DNA from: Plantactinospora mayteni
Lineage (GTDB): Bacteria > Actinomycetota > Actinomycetes > Mycobacteriales > Micromonosporaceae
Reading direction: 5' to 3'
DNA: 64,000 nt
NCBI RefSeq assembly: GCF_016862935.1
Contig: NZ_BONX01000047.1
Coordinates: 1 to 64,000 of the forward strand
A program made the translations under genes and the position numbers. The notes under the pieces are model-generated. The model saw nothing but the letters and a program-made list of their open reading frames with translations, was not told where the DNA came from and searched no databases. Within the stretch, counting starts at the first letter, position 1. Each line of letters begins with the position of its first letter. Shown here one piece after another: positions 58,056-64,000 of this stretch.

Positions 58056-58505
58056 ATGGCGGTTGGTTGGAAGCTGGTCTTCGATGCGGGTGACCCGCAT
58101 CGTCAAGCGGTGTTCTGGGCGGAGGCGTTGGGTTACCTGATCGAGGACAACAGTCCCTTGGTCGAGCAACTGCTGGCCGCCGGGGTGATCGACGAAAGTC
58201 TGTGTGTCGAGTTTCAGGGGAGGCTGTTCTGGCGAGACGCCGCAGCGGTGCGGCATCCCGAGGACCCGTTCGACCTGGTCAGCGGTACGGGCCTGGGCCG
58301 GCGGCTGTTGTTCAACCGCGTTCCGGAGTCGAAGGCGGTGAAAAACCGTCTCCACGTCGACATCCACGCCGGCCACGATGCGCGAGAAGCGACTGTGGCG
58401 CGCTTGCGGGAGCACGGCGCGACGCTGGTCCGTCACGTCAAGGAGCCTGGGGGTGAGTGGTCCCTGCTCACCGACCCGGAGGGCAACGAGTTCTGCGTCG
58501 CCTGA
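58056..58505 (+). CDS. VOC-family (glyoxalase-like) protein
   Basis: 149 aa, two beta-alpha-beta-beta-beta modules of the vicinal-oxygen-chelate fold: WKLVFDAGDPHRQAVFWAEA at the N-terminus, NRLHVDIHAG mid-protein and GGEWSLLTDPEGNEFCVA at the C-terminus with the typical metal-side Glu. Possible roles: small-molecule modification or sequestration. GGAGAGG precedes the ATG. Divergent from and probably controlled by the WYL regulator. Confidence 0.85.
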   Translation: MAVGWKLVFDAGDPHRQAVFWAEALGYLIEDNSPLVEQLLAAGVIDESLCVEFQGRLFWRDAAAVRHPEDPFDLVSGTGLGRRLLFNRVPESKAVKNRLHVDIHAGHDAREATVARLREHGATLVRHVKEPGGEWSLLTDPEGNEFCVA

Positions 58506-59043
58506 GCCACGTCGAGGACAATCCCGCCAAACGCGTCAACCCGCAGGCGCTCGACACCGGCCCGGCCCGCAATGAACCTTTTCAACCTCCCCTTGTGGTC
58601 CGATGGACCGCGAGGTCGAACGCGGGGCGCGAGCGCCGCGCGGTCCAGGTTGAAAAAGGTTCAATCTCTGGGAACGCTCGGAACGACCCATCGGCTCGTG
58701 AAACCCCTGCGCTGTGCGTGATGGCTACCACCGATAGCGTGGATCGCTGACCCGGGCCGGTCGCCGTCGGCAGCGGTTCGGCGGTCCGCTCGCAATTTCC
58801 GGCAGGGCGCCGCAGAGAAGGGCTCCATGCTCCGATGGCGGTTCGCTCGTTCTCGCACATCCCCGATTCAGGTACGCCTGCCAGATGTGGTGAATAAGCT
58901 GGACGCGTCGTCTCGCATGGTGGCGCGGCGCCGCCTGTTGTCGTGCGGTGGACGGGCCGGCGACGGGTGCGATCGCGATGTGTCGGCGAACGTCACCCGC
59001 AACAAAGCCGTGGTCGGTCGGCTCTGGGGTTGTCCATCGGGGG
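58506..59043. other. Intergenic region with palindromic repeat
   Basis: 538 bases between VOC and LtrA genes on the same strand. Contains copy B of the 91-bp palindromic repeat. The remainder, less GC-rich toward the LtrA gene, shows no further feature that can be supported. Confidence 0.5.
58573..58663. repeat. 91-bp palindromic repeat, copy B
   Basis: Arms TGAACCTTTTCAACCT and AGGTTGAAAAAGGTTCA pair with one bulge. It has the same total span as copy A (10207-10297), matching ends and similar interior (CTCC...GGTC early, GGGGCGC mid, GTCCAGGT before the right arm). It lies 67 bases after the VOC stop. Confidence 0.75.
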
Positions 59044-60366
59044 ATGAGTATGCGCGGCCACGATGAGGCGGAGGTCGGGGCCAGGAGGATGCCGTTCGGA
59101 ATTCGCCCGGTGACCAAGTGGACCCGCGTCACCACCGCCGAGCTCTTCTTCGACCTGGTGTTCGTCTTCGCGTTCATCCATGTCACGACGCTGTTGACCG
59201 AGGATCCGAGCGCGCTGGGGCTGGTCCGCGGCCTGCTGGTGCTCGCGGTGTTGTGGTGGTCGTGGTCGCTGTTCGCCTTGCTGAGCAACCGGGTGCGAGC
59301 CAATTTCGGGGTGGCACGTTTGGTGCTGCTCGCGGCGACGCCCATCATGTTCGTGCTGGCCGTCACGATTCGCGAGGCGTTCGAGGATTTTCCGGGCGGG
59401 CTCTACGGGCCATTGGTGTTCGCCTGGGGCTACCTGCTGGTTCGGATGTTGTACCTGGCGACCTATTGGTACGCCACACCGGGGATCCAACTCCGGGAGG
59501 TGTCGAGACTGGTCGTGTCGATGGCCTGCGCCGCCGCCCTGCTCTTTGCCTCCGCGCTCGTTCCGCAGCACCTGTTCGACCACACCTGGCATGTCGAACT
59601 GGCGCAGATCGCGTTCTGGGTGCTGGCCGTGCTGGTGGAATACGGGATGGGTCTGACGCTGCCCGGGGCGGGCCAGGAGGGCTTCGCGGCTCGACACTGG
59701 ACTGAGCGGCACGGGTTGATCATGATCGTCGCCCTTGGCGAGGCTCTTGTCGCGGTCGGCCTCGGCGGGTCGAATCTGGCCGTCTCCTGGGAGTTGATCG
59801 GCGCATCGGTGTTGGCCGTCGTGGTGGCCGGCGTTCTCGAGTGGACGTACTTCGACGTCGTCGCGCTTGCCGGGGAGCGCAGTACGCGGCAGGCGAGACC
59901 GCAACACCGAATGCGGCTCGCCCGCGACGCCTACAGCTACCTGCACCTGCCGATGATCGCTGGGATCATGCTCCTCGCCCTCGGGCTCAAGCAGATGCCC
60001 GCCTTCGTCGACCCGATCCTGAGGCACCCGAACGCTCGACTACCCGAGTTGGGAGCATGGTCCCTCTACGGCGGCGTTGCGCTGTTCCTGCTCGGCCACG
60101 TCGCCTTTCAGCTCCGAATTACCCGGCTGGTCCGAACGATCATCTGGCCTCGGCTAGCCACCGCGCTGCTGCTGGTCGTCCTGATCCCGGTCGCGGGGCT
60201 GCTTCCGGCCCTGTGGGCGCTGGGCCTGCTGGCGTCGGTCGGCGTCGGTCTGGTCCTCGTGGAGATCGTCGTCGCCGACGGCCAACGCCGGCGGTTGCGC
60301 GAATCCGTACAAACTGAGGAGGCTGGTGCCGGCAGCGTTGAATCGCCGGGGGTCAGCCCATCGTGA
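59044..60366 (+). CDS. Low-temperature-requirement A (LtrA) family membrane protein
   Basis: 440 aa polytopic membrane protein with about 12 hydrophobic spans. Family signature near the N-terminus: RVTTAELFFDLVFVFAFIHV; later HWTERHGLIMIVALGEALVAVG is the second conserved LtrA block. Function in bacteria is uncertain (named from a Listeria cold-growth mutant). Start codon uncertain: ATG 59044, 59050 and 59089 (the last directly after AGGAGG) are in frame; the first is used here. Confidence 0.85.
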   Translation: MSMRGHDEAEVGARRMPFGIRPVTKWTRVTTAELFFDLVFVFAFIHVTTLLTEDPSALGLVRGLLVLAVLWWSWSLFALLSNRVRANFGVARLVLLAATPIMFVLAVTIREAFEDFPGGLYGPLVFAWGYLLVRMLYLATYWYATPGIQLREVSRLVVSMACAAALLFASALVPQHLFDHTWHVELAQIAFWVLAVLVEYGMGLTLPGAGQEGFAARHWTERHGLIMIVALGEALVAVGLGGSNLAVSWELIGASVLAVVVAGVLEWTYFDVVALAGERSTRQARPQHRMRLARDAYSYLHLPMIAGIMLLALGLKQMPAFVDPILRHPNARLPELGAWSLYGGVALFLLGHVAFQLRITRLVRTIIWPRLATALLLVVLIPVAGLLPALWALGLLASVGVGLVLVEIVVADGQRRRLRESVQTEEAGAGSVESPGVSPS

Positions 60367-60571
60367 GCCTGCCCCGGCGGCATGTCGATCCGCGCGGGCG
60401 TACGCGTCGATCGTCCTCCGCTCCCGCCCCAGGTCAGTCCAGATCTACCGCCACACCGCTGGCTACTCTTGCCGGCCCGACACCGGCCACTTCTCCGTCA
60501 GGACCCTCGGGCCGATCAAGCCAGCTCCCAGGTTCTGCGTCTCCCGGTAGCCGCGCCACCCTCCTGCCGGG

Positions 60572-62848
60572 TCAGGAGGCGGGCGGCGCGAGGATCCGGT
60601 CGAGTGCGCCGCGCAGCCGGGGCGCGAGCGTACCGGCGTAGGTGGCGGTGAGGTGCTGGTTGTCCCGGTAGACCAGCACTCCGCCGATCACCGGGGCGCA
60701 GCGCTCACCTGGGCAGATCGCCCCGGTCAGGTCGATCAGGCCGACCCGGGGGAGTCTGTCCAACGCCGCGAGTTGGGCGGCCCCGGCACCGGCCGCCAAC
60801 GCGACCTGTCGCTCGGTCGCGCACCGGGTCAGCCGGCGCGGGTTCGCCGCCACGCACGTCGCGCTGTCGGCGGCGAGGATCGGGGTCGCCCGGAGCACCA
60901 CCGTGGGCACCTTGGCCGAGACCAGATCCGACCAGGTCCGGCGCATGGCGCCCACCAGCGCGTCGTGTGCCGGCCTGCCGTTCAGGCCCCGGCCGCCGGC
61001 CATCGGCTGGTAGCGGGAACTGGTGGTCAGCAGCAGCTTCGGCCGTTCCGGACCGGTGAGCGCGGCGCGGACGTTGCGGTACCACTCGGCGCAGGCGTCC
61101 CGCTGTGCCCGGTCTCCGTTGCGCACCTCCACCCGGAGGAACGGGCAGTTCGGCTTGAGGTACGTGACCAGCCGCCAGCCCTTCTCCACCGCGATCGTCT
61201 GGAGCGCCGGTACCCAGCTCGCGGCGTGTGTGTCGCCGGCCAGCGCGACGGTGAACGGGGCGTCCCGGTCGCCGTACACGCAGGACTGGGCGGTGCCGCT
61301 GGTGACCGGGGGGAAGCAGTTGTGCCGGTAGACGTCGGGTAGGTCGGTCCGGGCGTCGGCCGGGTTCGGGGTGATCGACTCGACCCGGTCGACCGGGACA
61401 CCGGCCCGGCTGGTCCGGGGCGAGCGGCCCAGCGCGGCGGCACCCGGAGTCGCCGGTGATGCTGGGCTGGGGGTAGCGGACACCGGTGCGGCGGCGGGTG
61501 GCGGTGCCGGCTGCTCGGGCGGCCAGACGGTGAGCTGGAAGAGCAGCCCGGCGAGTACTCCGGCGGCGGGGAGCAGCGTGCCGACCCGGAGTACCTGCCC
61601 CGGCGACCAGCCGTCCAACGCACCGGTCCGGGCCGGGATCTCGACGTACCGGTGGGTCAGCACGGCGAGCAGTACGGCCCCGCCGAGTACGCCGAGATCG
61701 GCTGCCGGTGGGAGGTCGCCGAACCGGGCGTGTGTGGCGACCAGCAGCGGCCAGTACCAGAGGTAGAGCGGATAGCTGACCGCTCCCACCGCCCGCAACG
61801 GCCGCGCACCCAGCACCCGGTACACCCCGCCCGGCTCGGCCGCTGCCGTGGCGCCGCGCGTACCCGTGGCGTCGGCCTCCCGGCCGATCGTGCCGCCGGC
61901 GATGATCGCGGCGGCGCCCAGCGCGGGCAGCAGGGCCAGTGGCCCGGGAAACGTCGCGTCCGGTCGCAGGGTGAGCACGGCGACCCCGACGGCGGCCAGT
62001 CCCGCCCAGCCGAGCAGGCTGCCGAACCACCGGGGCAGCCCGGCCAGCCGCGCACCGAGCAGGGCGAGCACGGCGCCGAGGGCCGGCTCCCAGAACCGGG
62101 TGGTGCTGACGAGGAAGGCACGCCCAGGTTCGGTGGCGGTGTACCAGACCGCCCAGCCGAACGAGCCGAGCGCCACCAGACCAGCGGCGACCAGCAGCGG
62201 GCCGGTCAGCGGCAGCGGACGGGTGGGCAGCAGTGCGCGGCTAGGCAACAGCGCGCGGCTAGGCGCCAGCGGACGGGTGGGCGGCAGCGGGCTGGTGCCG
62301 GGCTGCGGCCGGCGGCGTACGGTCCAGGCCGCGACGCCGGCCGCCAACAGCGGCCAGACCAGCGTGAACTGCGCGGCGACCCCGACCGCCCAGAGGTGGG
62401 CCAGCAGGCTGGCGCCGGCATCCGGGACGACCGCCTGGGTGTGCTGCGCGGCGAGCCGCCAGTTCAGCAACTGCCCGGCACCGGCCAGCACGTCCCAACC
62501 CGCCGCCGACCAGCGGTCCCGGGGCAGGCAGGCCAGCGCCAGCGGCAGCGACGCGGCGAGCACCAGCGTGCCGGCCGGCAGTGCCCGCCGGACCCGCCGG
62601 GCGAAGAACCAGGCCAGGTCGATCCGCCCGGTGCGCCGCCACCCGCCGAGCAGGGCGGCGGTGACCAGGAAGCCGGAGACCACCAGGAAGACGTCGACGC
62701 CGACGAAGCCGCCCGGGACGACACCGATTCCGACGGCGCCGAGCAGCAGCGACCCGACCGCCAGGGCGCGCAGGCCGGTGAGGTCGGCCCGCTGGTCGGC
62801 CGGGCCGGCGGCATCCCTCCGGGACCGTGGCCGCGACTGCGTCACCAT
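60572..62848 (-). CDS. Acyltransferase-3 / SGNH-like fusion (OafA type) with altered active-site motifs
   Basis: 758 aa. N-terminal acyltransferase-3 membrane domain (~20-440, about 10 spans): DLTGLRALAVGSLLLGAVGI and GGFVGVDVFLVVSGFLVTA are typical. The usual VEEQF segment reads VGVAAQFTLVWPLL, without the Glu pair. A Pro/Leu/Arg repeat linker (~195-215) lies between spans. The C-terminal SGNH-like domain (~490-758) has block I as LAGDTHAASW, with Thr540 where Ser is expected, and block V YRDNQHLTA with Asp729/His732 intact. Family members O-acetylate polysaccharides, lipids or antibiotics. GGAGG precedes the ATG. Downstream of rhamnulokinase on the same strand. Confidence 0.87.
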   Translation of the reverse strand: MVTQSRPRSRRDAAGPADQRADLTGLRALAVGSLLLGAVGIGVVPGGFVGVDVFLVVSGFLVTAALLGGWRRTGRIDLAWFFARRVRRALPAGTLVLAASLPLALACLPRDRWSAAGWDVLAGAGQLLNWRLAAQHTQAVVPDAGASLLAHLWAVGVAAQFTLVWPLLAAGVAAWTVRRRPQPGTSPLPPTRPLAPSRALLPSRALLPTRPLPLTGPLLVAAGLVALGSFGWAVWYTATEPGRAFLVSTTRFWEPALGAVLALLGARLAGLPRWFGSLLGWAGLAAVGVAVLTLRPDATFPGPLALLPALGAAAIIAGGTIGREADATGTRGATAAAEPGGVYRVLGARPLRAVGAVSYPLYLWYWPLLVATHARFGDLPPAADLGVLGGAVLLAVLTHRYVEIPARTGALDGWSPGQVLRVGTLLPAAGVLAGLLFQLTVWPPEQPAPPPAAAPVSATPSPASPATPGAAALGRSPRTSRAGVPVDRVESITPNPADARTDLPDVYRHNCFPPVTSGTAQSCVYGDRDAPFTVALAGDTHAASWVPALQTIAVEKGWRLVTYLKPNCPFLRVEVRNGDRAQRDACAEWYRNVRAALTGPERPKLLLTTSSRYQPMAGGRGLNGRPAHDALVGAMRRTWSDLVSAKVPTVVLRATPILAADSATCVAANPRRLTRCATERQVALAAGAGAAQLAALDRLPRVGLIDLTGAICPGERCAPVIGGVLVYRDNQHLTATYAGTLAPRLRGALDRILAPPAS

Positions 62849-62982
62849 CTGTCAACCTCCGGCCCGGTCTTCTGTCCAGTTAGTCCCTTCTTAACAGATG
62901 AGTACCTTGATAGACGTGTTTTGCGGTTTACGAGCGGTGTTCGCCTCGGCTCGCACCAGGAGAGGGGATCGCCCGGCGCCGG

Positions 62983-64000
62983 CTATCCGTCGGCCAGGCC
63001 GGCCCGCTCCGCCGCCGCCCGCCAGGCAGCCGCACCGCCGGCACGCGGCCGGTAGGTCCGGGTCGATCCGGTACGCCGCAGCAGCGCCCGCAGCTCCGCC
63101 AGCCCGCCGTCGAGTACGCCGAGTGCCCGGGCCTGCACCAGCGCGTTGCCCAGCGCGGTCGCCTCCACCGGTCCGGCCACCACCGGCAGTCCACAGGCGT
63201 CGGCGGTGAGCTGGCAGAGCAGTTCGTTACGGGCCCCGCCACCGACCACGTGCAGCACCTCCACGTCCCGCCCCGACAGCCGCTGCGCCTGGCCCAGAGC
63301 GACCCGGTGGGCCAGGGCAAGACTGTCCAGGATGCACCGGGTCAGCGCCGCCGGGCCCTCCGGTACCGGCTCGCCGCGCCGGGCGCACTCCTTCGCGATC
63401 CGGGCCGGCATGTCGCCCGGGGGCAGGAAGACCGGATCGTCCGGGTCGACCACGGCGGCCAGCGAGGGCTGCCGGGCGGCGGCGGCGAGCAGCGCGCCCA
63501 GGTCGTCGGCCACCCCCTGGGACCGCCACACCCGCAGCGACTCCTGGAGCAGCCAGAGCCCCATCACGTTGCGTAGGTAGCGGACCGTGCCGTCCACCCC
63601 GGCCTCGTTGGTGAAGTTGGCCGCCCGGCTCGCCTCGGTCAGCACCGGCGCGGGCAGTTCGACGCCGACCAGCGACCAGGTGCCGCAGGAGATGTAGCCG
63701 AACCGGTCGTGCTCGGCGGGTACCGCCGCGACCGCCGACGCGGTGTCGTGCGAGCCGACCGCGGTCACCGGTACCGGCCGGTTGGTCCCGACCGCCTCCC
63801 GGACCTCCGGGCGCAGCTCGCCGACCGGGTCGCCGGGCTGGCGCAGCGGCCCGAAGAGCCGGGCCGGCAGCCCGGCCCGGGTGATCAGGTCGGTGGACCA
63901 TTCCCGGGTACGCACGTCCAGCAGTTGCGTCGTCGAGGCGTTGGTCACCTCGCTCCCGGCGACCCCGGTCAGCCAGTAGCCGAGCAGGTCCGGGACGAGC
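62983..64000 (-). CDS. rhaB: Rhamnulokinase, 3' part (cut by window end)
   Basis: At least 339 residues; the open frame runs off the right edge, so the N-terminal ~150 residues are missing. FGGY-kinase landmarks: TAVGSHDTASAVAAVP with the catalytic-base Asp, YISCGTWSLVGVEL, YLRNVMGLWLLQESLRVW, and the ATP-site VLHVVGGGARNELLCQLTAD. These are characteristic of L-rhamnulose kinase, second step of rhamnose catabolism. A GTG within the frame at 63948 is internal, as the upstream codons (LGYWLTGVAG) continue the family sequence. Points to pectin/rhamnose use next to the cellulose genes. Confidence 0.9.
   Translation of the reverse strand, partial: LVPDLLGYWLTGVAGSEVTNASTTQLLDVRTREWSTDLITRAGLPARLFGPLRQPGDPVGELRPEVREAVGTNRPVPVTAVGSHDTASAVAAVPAEHDRFGYISCGTWSLVGVELPAPVLTEASRAANFTNEAGVDGTVRYLRNVMGLWLLQESLRVWRSQGVADDLGALLAAAARQPSLAAVVDPDDPVFLPPGDMPARIAKECARRGEPVPEGPAALTRCILDSLALAHRVALGQAQRLSGRDVEVLHVVGGGARNELLCQLTADACGLPVVAGPVEATALGNALVQARALGVLDGGLAELRALLRRTGSTRTYRPRAGGAAAWRAAAERAGLADG

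Noticed and set aside
58669-58682. CebR-like sequence TGGGAACGCTCGGA downstream of repeat copy B
   Set aside because: It breaks the right half-site and lies ~360 bases from the LtrA gene, which has no link to cellulose use.
60367-60571. Small open frames between LtrA and the acyltransferase gene
   Set aside because: No ribosome site, no domain and typical noise composition; nothing supportable in this 205-base gap.

Overview
The window reads as chromosomal DNA of a GC-rich filamentous actinobacterium, most likely Micromonosporaceae (Micromonospora or a close relative). The grounds are strong G/C third-position bias, frequent GTG/TTG starts, 4-bp start/stop overlaps, a CebR-type cellulose-utilisation regulon, secreted enzymes carrying CBM2/CBM3/ricin modules, an ACT-GNAT acetyltransferase of the type known from Micromonospora, an IniB-like protein, and a BsaP-type partner beside bioB. 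No rRNA, tRNA, CRISPR array, transposase or integrase is visible.

Layout. 0-5 kb: HerA-like ATPase, secreted glycerophosphodiesterase, RibD-C reductase, pRiA4b ORF-3-like protein. 5-11.4 kb: cebE-cebF-cebG-bglC-cebR, a cello-oligosaccharide importer with its GH1 beta-glucosidase and LacI-family repressor, behind a promoter bracketed by two CebR-type palindromes. 11.5-18.1 kb: acyl-CoA dehydrogenase, APH-fold phosphotransferase, two adjacent ACT-domain proteins (the second an ACT-GNAT fusion) and an aldehyde dehydrogenase. 18.1-25.5 kb: a modular GH9 cellulase with a perfect-core CebR box, two small proteins, and a secreted GH3 glucosidase with a weaker CebR-like site. 25.5-28.1 kb: three overlapping small cysteine-rich proteins, a CutA homologue and an XRE/TPR regulator. 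28.1-38.4 kb: secreted M14 peptidase, HTH/NB-ARC regulator, TPR protein, serine protease-CBM2, GH30-ricin glycosidase. 38.4-42.2 kb: biotin genes bsaP, bioB, bioF, bioD (no bioA). 42.2-48.6 kb: SsuA/NMT1-type lipoprotein, two-component system, lspA, cytochrome P450, methyltransferase. 48.9-64 kb: membrane-anchored protein, M36 metalloprotease, orphan sugar-binding lipoprotein, IniB-like repeat protein, WYL regulator, VOC protein, LtrA protein, acyltransferase-3/SGNH-like protein, and the 3' part of rhamnulokinase cut by the window edge.

How it works together. The central theme is plant-polymer degradation: GH9 and GH3 are secreted, CebEFG imports cello-oligosaccharides (its ATPase, MsiK in related organisms, is not here), BglC hydrolyses them in the cytoplasm, and CebR probably represses all of them through 14-bp palindromes. 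Secreted proteases (S1-CBM2, M14, M36) and GH30 fit a saprophytic secretome.

The features least explained by known families are: a pair of homologous 91-bp palindromic elements 48 kb apart; a 44-bp triplication of the bioB 3' end; a 57-bp near-perfect palindrome behind bsaP; an AT-rich operator filling the spacer of the GH30 promoter; a histidine kinase with a second membrane segment and BamE-like domain after its ATPase domain; an SGNH-type acyltransferase with Thr in place of the expected Ser; and the cysteine-rich gene trio.
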